60,187 nt of DNA from Bacilli bacterium (lineage in GTDB: Bacteria; Bacillota_I; Bacilli_A; RF39; UBA660): the NCBI GenBank assembly GCA_900768345.1, contig CAAGCO010000027.1, forward strand, positions 1 through 60,187, read 5' to 3'. A program made the position numbers and the translations under genes. Positions within the stretch are counted from its first letter, which is position 1, and each line of letters opens with the position of its first letter. The notes below the pieces were generated by a model that had not been told where the DNA came from, made no database searches, and saw only the letters and a program-made list of their open reading frames with translations. Shown here piece by piece: positions 34,516 to 43,112 of the stretch.

Positions 34516-36114
34516 ATGAGCATTAAAGTATATTTTTTATTAACACTATTAACATATATTTATTATTTAACATACAAATCAAGAAAAGCATTACATATGC
34601 TTCAACAAAATTGGTATAACGATGGTAATAGATATTTAAAATGGGTAAAAACAAATGCTAAAAAAGTATTTATAACATTTGATATGGCATTTATATTATT
34701 TTACTTTATGAGGTTCCTAAATACTAAAGTAACTTTAATTATATTTGCAGTATTCTATTTAGTAGTATATTTCTTATATAAAAACAATGCAGTAAAAGAA
34801 CAATCTAAAAAACCATTAGTAGTAACAGCAAGAATTAAAAGACTTTATACTACAATGTTTGTATTGTTAATACTTTGTTTAATACCAATGTTTATACATT
34901 TTAATGTTAATAACTTGTTTATATATTACTTAATAATTGGTTTATTCTCATATATAAATACAATAGTTATATGGTTATGTAACATTATTAACAAACCAGT
35001 AGAGAAAATGGTATATCTTCATTATAAAAGACAAGCACAAAGTAAACTTTATAGTATGAATTCTCTTAAAAAAATAGCTGTAACAGGAAGTTATGGAAAA
35101 ACAAGTACTAAGAATGCATTAAATGATATATTAAATGTTAAATATAATTCATTCGCAACACCAAAAAGTTTTAATACTATGTACGGACTTATAAATGCTA
35201 TTAATAATTATATGGATAAATTTAGTGAAACTTTTGTTGCAGAAATGGGAGCATTCTATAGAGGGGAAATAAAAGAAAAAGCAAACTTTATAAAACCTAA
35301 ATATGGAATTTTAACAATTATTGGAACAGCTCATTTAGAAAGTTTTGGTAGTCAAGAAAATATTCAAAAAGCAAAATTTGAATTAATAGATTCACTTCCA
35401 GATGATGGAGTAGCAGTTTTAAATATGGACGACCCATATCAAACAAGTTATAAACTAAAAAGTAGATGCAAAGTAATATGGGTTTCAACTAAAAATAAAG
35501 ATGCTGATGTTTATGCAACTGATATAAAACTAAGTAACAAAGGAACAACATTTACTTGTATATTTAAAAATACTAAAGAAAAACATACATTTGAAACTAA
35601 ACTTCTTGGAAGTGCCAATGTATATAATGTTTTACAAGCAATAGCTATGTCATATGAATTAGGACTTACTTTAGAACAAATTGCTATCGGAGTAAGAAGA
35701 ATACAAACTATTGAACATAGACTTGAGCTTAAAAAATACACAGAAAATATTTATATAATAGATGATGCATACAATTCAAATCCAGTTGGTTCTAAAATGG
35801 CAGTAGATGTTCTTAAAATGATGAAAGGTAAAAGAATAATCGTAACACCAGGTATGATAGAACTAGGAGATGAACAATATAGTTCAAACTTCGAATTTGG
35901 AAGACAAATAGCTGAATGTGCAGATGAAGTAATCTTAGTTGGAGAAGAACAAACAAAACCAATTCAAGATGGACTTAAAAAAGAAAAATATCCTGAATCA
36001 CAAATACATATTCTAAATGATGTTAAAGAAGCATTCCCATTAATGAGAAAACTAAGTGACAAAGAAACATATGTATTATTAGAAAATGATTTGCCAGATA
36101 TATTTAATGAATAG
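34516..36114 (+). CDS. murF: MurF-type Mur ligase with N-terminal membrane domain
   Basis: UDP-MurNAc-tripeptide:D-Ala-D-Ala ligase-like enzyme (532 aa). The N-terminal 160 residues contain four to five membrane helices (YFLLTLLTYIYYLTY, FITFDMAFILFYFM, ...), unusual compared with soluble MurF. The ligase follows: ATP loop AVTGSYGKTSTKNAL near 193, EMGAFYRGEI, GTAHLESFGSQENI, VLNMDD, and EHRLELKKY with DDAYNSNPVGSKMA near 415. It precedes ddl, which makes its D-Ala-D-Ala substrate, supporting the role. Start ATG 34516 has GTGAGGAG upstream; GTG 34504 is rejected. Confidence 0.87.
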   Translation: MSIKVYFLLTLLTYIYYLTYKSRKALHMLQQNWYNDGNRYLKWVKTNAKKVFITFDMAFILFYFMRFLNTKVTLIIFAVFYLVVYFLYKNNAVKEQSKKPLVVTARIKRLYTTMFVLLILCLIPMFIHFNVNNLFIYYLIIGLFSYINTIVIWLCNIINKPVEKMVYLHYKRQAQSKLYSMNSLKKIAVTGSYGKTSTKNALNDILNVKYNSFATPKSFNTMYGLINAINNYMDKFSETFVAEMGAFYRGEIKEKANFIKPKYGILTIIGTAHLESFGSQENIQKAKFELIDSLPDDGVAVLNMDDPYQTSYKLKSRCKVIWVSTKNKDADVYATDIKLSNKGTTFTCIFKNTKEKHTFETKLLGSANVYNVLQAIAMSYELGLTLEQIAIGVRRIQTIEHRLELKKYTENIYIIDDAYNSNPVGSKMAVDVLKMMKGKRIIVTPGMIELGDEQYSSNFEFGRQIAECADEVILVGEEQTKPIQDGLKKEKYPESQIHILNDVKEAFPLMRKLSDKETYVLLENDLPDIFNE

Positions 36115-36125
36115 GAGAAGTGAAT

Positions 36126-37328
36126 ATGAAAATTAAAGTAGGAGTTATTTATGGTGGAGAAACAGTTGAACATGAAGTAAGTATCATTTCAGCTATTCAA
36201 GCAATGAATAATTTAGATGAAGAAAAATATGAAATAATACCAATTTATATATCTAAAGATAGAATATGGTACACAGGACATGTACTAAGAGAAATGGATT
36301 TTTATAAACATTTCGAAGATGAAAAGAAATATGCTAAAGAAGTAAATCTTTGTAAAAAAGGAAAAATGTTTATACTTCAAAAAACAAATGGATTATTTAG
36401 AAAAGATATTACAGATTTAGATATCATTTTACCAGTAGTACATGGTAATAATGTAGAAGATGGAACTTTAGCTGGATTGCTTGATTCGATAGGAATTCCA
36501 TATGTAGGTTCACACGTATTAGGTTCTGCATTAGGACAAGATAAAGTTGTTATGAAGCAAGTAATGTCTTCAGTAGGAATTCCAGTAGTAGATTATACTT
36601 GGTTCTTTGATAATGAATATCTTGAAAATAAAGATGAAATTCTAGATAAAATTAAAAAGCTTGGTTATCCAGTAGTTGTAAAACCAGCAACACTAGGAAG
36701 TAGTGTAGGTATAACACTAGTACATGATTCAAAAAAGATTGAAGAAGCAATCGAAGAAGCAATTAGTTATGATACTAAAGTAGTAGTAGAAAAAGCAGTA
36801 GATAATTTAGTAGAAGTAAACGCAAGTGTACTTGGAAACTATGAATATCAAAAGGTAAGTCCATTAGAAGAAGTAATGGGACTTGATGAAATATTAAGTT
36901 ACGCAGATAAATACTTAGGAAACTCTAAAACTAAAGGTGTTAAAACAACTGCATCTAAAGGAATGGCATCTACTAGTAGAATTATTCCAGCAAGAATATC
37001 AGATAAATTAACAAAAGATATCCAAGATACTGCTAAAAATGTATTTAAAACACTAAACTTAAGTGGTGTATGTAGAATAGACTTCTTAATAGATAAAAAA
37101 GAAAATAAATTCTATGTAAATGAACCAAATACTTGTCCAGGCAGTTTATCATTCTATTTGTGGAAAGAAGCAAATGTTAAATATAGAGAACTTTTAGATG
37201 AAATGATAAGTATTGCCATTAAAGAATACAAAAATAAATCTAAAAAAGTAAAATCATTCAAGAGCAATATCTTAGAAGGATTTAATGGTACTAAAGGTGT
37301 AAAAGGCATCAAAGGATTAAAGAACTAG
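36126..37328 (+). CDS. ddl: D-alanine--D-alanine ligase
   Basis: ATP-grasp enzyme (400 aa) joining two D-Ala for peptidoglycan. GVIYGGETVEHEVSIISA at the N-terminus, VVHGNNVEDGTLAGLLDSIG near 98, VVVKPATLGSSVGI near 180, then FYVNEPNTCPGSLSFYLW (metal-binding Glu and Asn) near 335. A basic tail of about 20 residues (KSKKVKSFKSN...) is beyond the usual end. Tyr or Phe of the VanA-type selectivity loop was not examined in detail. ATAGGAGA supports ATG 36126 over GTG 36120. Confidence 0.93.
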   Translation: MKIKVGVIYGGETVEHEVSIISAIQAMNNLDEEKYEIIPIYISKDRIWYTGHVLREMDFYKHFEDEKKYAKEVNLCKKGKMFILQKTNGLFRKDITDLDIILPVVHGNNVEDGTLAGLLDSIGIPYVGSHVLGSALGQDKVVMKQVMSSVGIPVVDYTWFFDNEYLENKDEILDKIKKLGYPVVVKPATLGSSVGITLVHDSKKIEEAIEEAISYDTKVVVEKAVDNLVEVNASVLGNYEYQKVSPLEEVMGLDEILSYADKYLGNSKTKGVKTTASKGMASTSRIIPARISDKLTKDIQDTAKNVFKTLNLSGVCRIDFLIDKKENKFYVNEPNTCPGSLSFYLWKEANVKYRELLDEMISIAIKEYKNKSKKVKSFKSNILEGFNGTKGVKGIKGLKN

Positions 37329-37360
37329 AAAAGCAGAGAAAATTTTCTCTGCTTTTATTT
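37329..37360. terminator. bidirectional terminator between ddl and murI
   Basis: Perfect 14-bp palindromic stem AAAAGCAGAGAAAA/TTTTCTCTGCTTTT at 37329-37356, serving both convergent genes. Confidence 0.9.
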
Positions 37361-38068
37361 GTTATAAATCATCTTAACTTTACCACGAGTAGTAGAATTA
37401 TTTAATAAGTTATGACTTTCTAATTGTCTTTTAACTTGTCTAGATACACCTTTATTACCATCAATAAGTTTAGCATTTGGAAACAATTCTTTTATATTCT
37501 TTTTAGCATGTGGATAATGTGTACATCCAAGAACAATAGAATCTATACCTTCATCTACATATTTATCTAATAATTTATGTAATACTTTATTAACATTATC
37601 TTTATTGCCACTTTCAATTGCATCAGCAAGACCTTTACATGAAAGAAGAGTAATCTTTTGATCTCTTTTCTTATTTAGTTTAACTAATTCATGAGTTCTT
37701 TCTGATTTAATAGTTCCCGGTGTTGCCATAACTAAAGTATTTTTATAATTCTTGTCACAAGCAACTTTAATGGCTGGTTCAGTACCAACAAATATCATAT
37801 TTGGATACATTTTTCTAAGTCTATTTATACATCTAGTAGTAGCTGTGTTGCATGCTATAACAATTATTTTAACTTCCCTACTTATAAGAAAATCTACAAT
37901 ATTAGTGACAATATTCATAAGTTCACTATCACTTTTTTCTCCATAAGGATTATTTTTTGAATCTGCATAATAAATATAGTTTTCATTAGGCAATAATTTT
38001 CTAAGTTCTTTTAATACAGTTAATCCACCAATACCAGAATCAAACATTCCAATTTTATTATTATTCAT
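37355..38068 (-). CDS. murI: glutamate racemase
   Basis: Makes D-Glu for peptidoglycan (237 aa). GMFDSGIGGLTVLKEL (catalytic Asp/Ser), VIACNTATTR with the first catalytic Cys, GTEPAIK, and SIVLGCTHYPH with the second catalytic Cys. Start: GAAGGG lies at the right distance from ATG 38068, whereas ATG 38074 overlaps it. Convergent to ddl, so wall-precursor genes cluster here. Confidence 0.94.
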   Translation of the reverse strand: MNNNKIGMFDSGIGGLTVLKELRKLLPNENYIYYADSKNNPYGEKSDSELMNIVTNIVDFLISREVKIIVIACNTATTRCINRLRKMYPNMIFVGTEPAIKVACDKNYKNTLVMATPGTIKSERTHELVKLNKKRDQKITLLSCKGLADAIESGNKDNVNKVLHKLLDKYVDEGIDSIVLGCTHYPHAKKNIKELFPNAKLIDGNKGVSRQVKRQLESHNLLNNSTTRGKVKMIYNK

Positions 38069-38086
38069 ATACATCCCTTCGTAAAT

Positions 38087-38095
38087 ATTATATCA
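38087..38095 (-). promoter_or_regulatory. extended -10 promoter of murI
   Basis: Minus-strand TGATATAAT (TATAAT 38092 to 38087). Confidence 0.55.
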
Positions 38096-38120
38096 CAATT
38101 ATATACATTTAATGAATTTA

Positions 38121-38129
38121 TGGTATAAT
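38121..38129 (+). promoter_or_regulatory. extended -10 promoter of the Sm_multidrug_ex gene
   Basis: TGGTATAAT (TATAAT 38124-38129). A second TATAAT is at 38138-38143. Confidence 0.5.
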
Positions 38130-38165
38130 ACAATATGTATAATAATTGTTAATCAAGGAGTTAAT

Positions 38166-38684
38166 ATGGAAGGTTTAATAAATGGAATCATAGATGCATT
38201 TGGAGGAATAACTGCGTTAAAGTACGGAAAAGAATTAATAGTATTTATTATATCATTGTGTCCAATACTTGAATTACGTGGTGGCCTTATTGCAGCAACA
38301 CTTTTAGGAGTAAAACCATTGGTTGGATATATAGTTTCAATAATAGGAAATACTATACCAGTACCATTTATTTTATTATTCATTGCTAAAATACTTGATT
38401 GGATGGAAAAATCAAAAATAAAATGGATGAAAAATATAGCAAAATGGTTAAGAAATAAAGCACATAAAAATAGAGAAAAAATTGATAAATATGGATATTG
38501 GGGATTATTACTTTTTGTAGGAATACCACTTCCAGGAACAGGTGCATGGACAGGATGTTTAGTAGCAAGCGTATTTGATATGGATAGAAAAAAGTCATTC
38601 TTTGCAGTTATGTCTGGAATAATAATGGCTAGTATTATTATGATGATTTTATCTTATGGACTATTAGGTGGAATAATTAATTAA
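38166..38684 (+). CDS. Sm_multidrug_ex (COG2426) small membrane protein
   Basis: 172-aa membrane protein with about four to five helices. PILELRGGLIAATLLGVKPL near residue 35 and GLLLFVGIPLPGTGAWTGCL near 115 are the family signatures (proline and glycine-rich re-entrant-like segments). The family is named as putative small multidrug export proteins but the function is not proven. AAGGAG supports ATG 38166; the upstream ATG 38112 precedes the promoter and is rejected. 12 bp before prsW. Confidence 0.85.
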   Translation: MEGLINGIIDAFGGITALKYGKELIVFIISLCPILELRGGLIAATLLGVKPLVGYIVSIIGNTIPVPFILLFIAKILDWMEKSKIKWMKNIAKWLRNKAHKNREKIDKYGYWGLLLFVGIPLPGTGAWTGCLVASVFDMDRKKSFFAVMSGIIMASIIMMILSYGLLGGIIN

Positions 38685-38696
38685 GGAGGCTTTCAT

Positions 38697-39464
38697 ATGG
38701 ATTTATCTATACTTATACTATCAATACTTCCAGTATATTTACTAAATAGATATATAAATAGTAAAGATTCAGAAAAAGAACCAAAAGAGTTATTAAAAAA
38801 ATTAACTAAAGGTGGAATTTATGCAGCTTTATTAACAATTATAATTTCACTATTCTTACCGCTAGTATCCCCAACACTTGATGCAACTAGAACAGAAGTA
38901 ATGAATCCTGTAGAACTACTTATTTATGCTTTTATAGGTGTAGCTTTAGTAGAAGAATCATGTAAATATTATTTTGTACATAAATATACATATAATAATA
39001 GAGAGTTTGACTATCTATTTGATATGATTGTATATGCTACATATGTGTCACTTGGTTTTGCATTATTAGAAAACCTTATTTATGTAATAACAGGTGGAAT
39101 ATATGTGGGTCTGCTAAGAGCAATTACAGCTATACCAATGCATGCATGTACAGGTGTAATGATGGGACATTTTTTAGGAGAAGCTAAATATAATGAAATA
39201 AATAAAAAAAGTGCTAAAAAGAATAAAATTCTAGCACTATTAGTTCCAATACTCATGCATGGAGCATATGATTATTCTGCACTTAGTGGTCACACATTAG
39301 TATTTATCATCTTGATTATAACTTTTATTTATATATCAATAGATTTAGTTAACAAAAAAAGTAGAAATGATATTAAAATACAAAGAAAATATGATTATTG
39401 TCCAAAGTGTGGAACCAAAATAGTAGGTAACTTTTGTACAAATTGTGGAAAAAAAGCAGAATAA
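38697..39464 (+). CDS. prsW: PrsW-family intramembrane protease with C-terminal zinc ribbon
   Basis: 255 aa, about seven membrane helices. PrsW motifs: VEESCKYYFV (EExxK), FALLENLIYV (ExxxY-type second Glu), MHACTGVMMG and MHGAYDYSAL (His). Members cut membrane proteins such as anti-sigma factors. After the last helix comes a zinc ribbon, CPKCGTKIVGNFCTNCGKK, unusual for B. subtilis PrsW and possibly regulatory. Its stop abuts the convergent cobB stop with no gap and no visible terminator. Confidence 0.88.
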   Translation: MDLSILILSILPVYLLNRYINSKDSEKEPKELLKKLTKGGIYAALLTIIISLFLPLVSPTLDATRTEVMNPVELLIYAFIGVALVEESCKYYFVHKYTYNNREFDYLFDMIVYATYVSLGFALLENLIYVITGGIYVGLLRAITAIPMHACTGVMMGHFLGEAKYNEINKKSAKKNKILALLVPILMHGAYDYSALSGHTLVFIILIITFIYISIDLVNKKSRNDIKIQRKYDYCPKCGTKIVGNFCTNCGKKAE

Positions 39465-40181
39465 TTATTTTAAATCTTTAAATACATTTTTAAATTCATC
39501 ATTAATTACTAGAGATGCAATACTATCATAAGAAGTTGCATCTCTATTTATTATGATTAAATTTTTACCTCTAAATAGTCTTACTAAACTACTAGCAGGT
39601 TCAACTGTTAAAGAAGTTCCTGCTACTATTAAAGTATCACATTTAGATAAAACTTCTATTGATCGATTTAATGTATATTCATCAAGCATCTCTCCGTATA
39701 ATACAACATCAGGTTTTATAAGACTTCCACATTCACATAAAGGAATATCTTTAGAATTAAATACATATTCAGCATCATAGAACTTATGACATTTAATACA
39801 ATGATTTTTATATATAGTTCCATGCAGTTCAAGTACATTAGTACTTCCAGCTTTAGTATGTAAACCATCAATATTTTGGGTAACTATCGCTTTTAGTTTT
39901 CCCATCTTTTCAAGTTTAACCATATATTTATGTATTATATTAGGTTCAACATTCAAACAGTTTAATTTATCTTTATAAAATTTATAAAATTCACTAGTAT
40001 TATGATAGAAAAAGCCACTACTTAGTATTAATTCAGGTGGAAACTTATATTTCATATTATAAAGTCCATCTTTACTTCTAAAGTCTTTAATGCCACTTAA
40101 AGTAGACACTCCAGCTCCACTAAAAAATACTATATTATTAGATTCATCTATTATTTTTTGTAATTCTTCTATTTTATTCAT
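39465..40181 (-). CDS. cobB: sirtuin, NAD-dependent protein deacylase
   Basis: 238-aa sirtuin removing acyl groups from lysines with NAD. VFFSGAGVSTLSGIKDFRS is the NAD-binding motif, VTQNIDGLHTKAG and LELHGTIYKNHCI hold the active-site His, Cys pairs CIKCHKFYD and CECGS bind zinc, and VAGTSLTVEPASSL binds NAD. Asp-Phe-Arg-Ser is intact. Overlaps queH by 8 bp at its start, so it is co-translated with that gene. Confidence 0.92.
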   Translation of the reverse strand: MNKIEELQKIIDESNNIVFFSGAGVSTLSGIKDFRSKDGLYNMKYKFPPELILSSGFFYHNTSEFYKFYKDKLNCLNVEPNIIHKYMVKLEKMGKLKAIVTQNIDGLHTKAGSTNVLELHGTIYKNHCIKCHKFYDAEYVFNSKDIPLCECGSLIKPDVVLYGEMLDEYTLNRSIEVLSKCDTLIVAGTSLTVEPASSLVRLFRGKNLIIINRDATSYDSIASLVINDEFKNVFKDLK

Positions 40182-40806
40182 TCTTTTTTGCCTTTCTTAG
40201 CATTTCATCTCTTTTAGAATAAACACATCCACAATAGTCTTGACGATAAAGTCCATATTTATGAGAAAGTTCTATAGAATGCTTATAGCCATTTTCTTTT
40301 TTAAAATCAGAATGTAACCATTTAACATCATATTTCTTTTCCATATCTTCACCAATCTTATTAATAAGTTCAGCATTCTTATATGGACTAACTGACAAAG
40401 TAGTACAGAAGTAATCATAGTTATTTTCTTTAGCAACTTTAGCAGTTTTCTCAATTCTAAGGTTAAAACATATAGTACATCTCTCTCCCTTTTCAGGACA
40501 CATTTCATATCCTTTAACTAGTTTATTATACTTTTCATTATCGTAATCACAATCAATAAAATCTAGTTTATTAGGAGTTTCTAACATATTAAGTAACTTG
40601 ATTTGCTCATTCTTACGTTTTAAATACTCATCTTCTGGAGCAATATTTGGATTATAATAAAGAATAGTTATATCAAAATATGGAGCTAAATATGTTATTA
40701 CATGAGAACTACAAGGAGCACAACAACTATGAAGTAATAATCTCTTATGATTCTCTTCCACATTTTTTAATTCTTCTTTACATTTATTTTCTAAAATTTT
40801 GCTCAT
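40174..40806 (-). CDS. queH: epoxyqueuosine reductase QueH
   Basis: 210 aa, DUF208/QueH family, last step of queuosine tRNA modification in organisms without QueG. LLLHSCCAPCSSHV supplies the double-Cys cluster motif at residues 24-37, CPEKGERCTICFNLR near 120 and YCGCVYS near 193 supply the rest. Overlaps cobB downstream; minus-strand TGGTAAAAT (about 40823-40831) is the probable promoter. A preQ1 riboswitch was looked for upstream and not seen. Confidence 0.92.
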   Translation of the reverse strand: MSKILENKCKEELKNVEENHKRLLLHSCCAPCSSHVITYLAPYFDITILYYNPNIAPEDEYLKRKNEQIKLLNMLETPNKLDFIDCDYDNEKYNKLVKGYEMCPEKGERCTICFNLRIEKTAKVAKENNYDYFCTTLSVSPYKNAELINKIGEDMEKKYDVKWLHSDFKKENGYKHSIELSHKYGLYRQDYCGCVYSKRDEMLRKAKKNE

Positions 40807-40868
40807 AAAATCACCTGGCTATATTTTACCACAAATTTTATGTTATTATATAAATAGGATGTGATTAT

Positions 40869-41552
40869 ATGAAATATTACAAGTATAAAATGGACATTGG
40901 AGTAGGTAATGCTTTATCATTCTTAATAGCAATACCATTATTTATAATTTATTATTTAATGTTTCCAAATTTTTACGAAAGTATTACATATGCAAAAATG
41001 CCAATTTTATTATTATGGTTTATACTTCATGAAATGATACACTTCTTTGGATATTTAATTAATAAAGAAGTTGATATAAAGAATCTATACTTAGGAGTTT
41101 GCCTTGAAAAAGGAATATTCTATTGTCAATGTAGTCAGAAAATTCATAAAAAGACAATATTAATTTCTTTAATGTCTCCATTTACAATAATAGGTGTTAT
41201 AACTCTTATAATAGCTAAAGCATTTAATTTACCATTCCTAGGTTTCTTATCAATACTTAATATGATGGGAGCAATATTTGATATATTAATGGCTATTCAA
41301 ATTACTAAAATGCCTAAAGATGTTATGTTTGCTGAATTTGATGATCCTGATGCGTATTACTTAATGTCTAAAAAAGATTTAACAAAATATAAAACTATAG
41401 GACTTAAAATAGCAGAAACAGGAGACTATGACAGTAAGAAAATAAAATCTAAAGATAGAAAAAGAATAGAAATAACAAAAAAATCTTATATATATTTATT
41501 AATTTTTGTATTAGCTTGCTTAATTTTAGATTATCTCTTGAAGATAGTATAA
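40869..41552 (+). CDS. DUF3267 putative membrane zinc metalloprotease
   Basis: 227 aa with five predicted membrane helices. FILHEMIHFFGY near residue 56 is HExxH in a membrane helix, as in DUF3267 and site-2-protease-like proteins, and MGAIFDILMAIQITKM near 138 gives a possible third metal ligand (Asp). Ends with one more membrane helix. Substrate unknown. RBS GGATGTGAT before the ATG. Confidence 0.8.
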   Translation: MKYYKYKMDIGVGNALSFLIAIPLFIIYYLMFPNFYESITYAKMPILLLWFILHEMIHFFGYLINKEVDIKNLYLGVCLEKGIFYCQCSQKIHKKTILISLMSPFTIIGVITLIIAKAFNLPFLGFLSILNMMGAIFDILMAIQITKMPKDVMFAEFDDPDAYYLMSKKDLTKYKTIGLKIAETGDYDSKKIKSKDRKRIEITKKSYIYLLIFVLACLILDYLLKIV

Positions 41553-41556
41553 AACG

Positions 41557-41565
41557 TGTTATAAT
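41557..41565 (+). promoter_or_regulatory. promoter of the ZIP transporter gene
   Basis: TGTTATAAT (TATAAT 41560-41565) with -35 TTGAAG (41538-41543), spacer 16 bp, inside the end of the previous gene. Confidence 0.55.
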
Positions 41566-41582
41566 ATCGTTGGTGAAAAATT

Positions 41583-42299
41583 ATGGAATTTAAAGCAATA
41601 ATTATAACATTTTTATCGGGGATATCTTTTTTAATAGGATACTTAATCACTAAATTTATAAAAGATGAGAAAAAACTAGTAACTTTTTCAGTAGGTTTCT
41701 CATTTACTATAATTTTAGGATTGGTATTTTTTGACTTGTTACCAGAGTGCTTAGAATTGTTAGAAAATAAAACGCTAATTATACTTTGTATAGTAGTGGG
41801 TATTGCTGTATTAAAACTTTTAGATATATTTATTCCAAATCATGAACATGGAACTAACAAAAAAAATCATATGGAACATATTGGATTAATTTCAGCACTA
41901 GCATTATTCTTACATAATATTATTGAAGGAACAGCAATATACACAACATCAATAAATAATTTAAGTTTAGGATTCTTTACAGCACTAGGAGTATCATTCC
42001 ATAATATTCCTTTAGGTATACAAATATCATCATTAGTTAGAAATAAAAAAGAAAAAGTGTTTTTACTTGGTAGTTTAGTATTTTCGAGTGTTATAGGAAT
42101 AATCCTAATAAAAATATTTAATATTACACTTAATAACGCCGTAACAGGTGTACTTATTTCTCTAACTCTAGGTATGCTAATATATATATCTATGTTTGAG
42201 CTTTTATGTGAAGTTAAAGAGCATATTAAAAGAAGAGAATTACAAATAGGTATAGTTCTTGGAATTATAATTATATTAATTGGACATTTTATTCATTAG
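41583..42299 (+). CDS. ZIP-family metal transporter
   Basis: 238 aa, eight predicted helices; expected to take up zinc or another divalent metal. Helix IV FLHNIIEGTAIY and helix V SFHNIPLGIQI carry the paired HNxxEG / HNxPxG metal-site motifs. A His-containing loop HEHGTNKKNHMEH lies before helix IV, likewise typical. SD is weak (TTGGTG). Confidence 0.9.
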   Translation: MEFKAIIITFLSGISFLIGYLITKFIKDEKKLVTFSVGFSFTIILGLVFFDLLPECLELLENKTLIILCIVVGIAVLKLLDIFIPNHEHGTNKKNHMEHIGLISALALFLHNIIEGTAIYTTSINNLSLGFFTALGVSFHNIPLGIQISSLVRNKKEKVFLLGSLVFSSVIGIILIKIFNITLNNAVTGVLISLTLGMLIYISMFELLCEVKEHIKRRELQIGIVLGIIIILIGHFIH

Positions 42300-42309
42300 T
42301 AGGAGTAGT

Positions 42310-42948
42310 ATGAAGAAGTTAAAAATATTATTTGAAGATAAAAGTTTATTAATAGTTTATAAGGATGGTAATATACCAACTATTAATAGTGAAAAATATA
42401 GTAAGAGTTTATATAACGAAGTTTATGATTACCTACATAAAAAGAATCAAAGAGTCTTTGTAGTACATAGACTTGATAAAGATACAAGTGGTCTAGTAAT
42501 GTTTGCTAAAAATGAAAGAGTAAAAGAATTGCTACAAGATAATTGGGATAATGTAAAGCGTAAATATATAGCTTTAGTACATGGAATTATATCTGAAGAG
42601 GGTGTAATAAAATCTTATTTAAAAGAAACAAAGACACTTCTTACTTATAGTACTAGTGATCCAAGTGGGAAATACGCAGAAACCATATATAAAAGATTAA
42701 AACATAATAAACAATATTCCCTAGTAGAAATAGAAATTAAAACAGGAAGAAAGAATCAAATAAGAGTACATATGGCTGATAATAAAACACCAATACTTGG
42801 TGATAGAAAATATGGTAAGAAAGATGGTTATAGAAAGATGATGTTACTTGCGAATGAACTTGAATTTAACCATCCAATTACTAAAAAACATATAGACATT
42901 AAACTTGATATACCAAATGAATATAAGAAAGTTGTAGAAAATGAATAA
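42310..42948 (+). CDS. RluA-family pseudouridine synthase
   Basis: 212-aa enzyme that isomerises uridine in rRNA or tRNA. VVHRLDKDTSGLVMFAKN contains the catalytic Asp (HRLDxxTSG), RKYIALVHG and VEIEIKTGRKNQIRVHM follow. No S4 domain at the N-terminus, so the short RluA/RluC-like form; target not assignable. TAGGAG supports ATG 42310; the TTG at 42280 is inside the ZIP gene and rejected. Confidence 0.9.
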   Translation: MKKLKILFEDKSLLIVYKDGNIPTINSEKYSKSLYNEVYDYLHKKNQRVFVVHRLDKDTSGLVMFAKNERVKELLQDNWDNVKRKYIALVHGIISEEGVIKSYLKETKTLLTYSTSDPSGKYAETIYKRLKHNKQYSLVEIEIKTGRKNQIRVHMADNKTPILGDRKYGKKDGYRKMMLLANELEFNHPITKKHIDIKLDIPNEYKKVVENE

Positions 42949-43045
42949 TAAAAAAGCATTATTTAAACCAGAAGAACTAACAGAAGATAAAGGTTTTAAT
43001 AAAATATTTGAAGGTAAAATAAGAGATTATATAGCAATTTATTAA
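42941..43045 (+). CDS. possible 34-aa small protein overlapping the terminator
   Basis: ATG lies 8 bp inside the end of the RluA gene (ATGAATAATAA), encoding MNNKKALFKPEELTEDKGFN and ending IFEGKIRDYIAIY. Its last codons form the 5' arm of the terminator. Composition is protein-like, but there is no clear ribosome site, so it is tentative. Confidence 0.35.
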   Translation: MNNKKALFKPEELTEDKGFNKIFEGKIRDYIAIY

Positions 43046-43061
43046 AATTGCTATATTTTTA
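43029..43061 (+). terminator. terminator after the RluA gene
   Basis: 11-bp stem TATAGCAATTT/AAATTGCTATA (43030-43040/43045-43055), followed by TTTTT. Confidence 0.85.
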
Positions 43062-43085
43062 TATATAAAAAGTAAAGTTTATGTA

Positions 43086-43112
43086 TAAAAAGAACCTTAT
43101 TAAATTAAGGCT
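43086..43112 (-). terminator. terminator of the PBP gene (minus strand)
   Basis: Minus-strand AGCCTTA/TAAGGTT stem, then CTTTTT; overlaps the stop codon. Confidence 0.65.

Noticed and set aside
38112..38165. Upstream ATG for the Sm_multidrug_ex gene
   Set aside because: It precedes the TGGTATAAT promoter; ATG 38166 has AAGGAG.
40807..40868. preQ1 riboswitch before queH
   Set aside because: The short intergenic region holds only divergent promoter elements and lacks the preQ1-I core.
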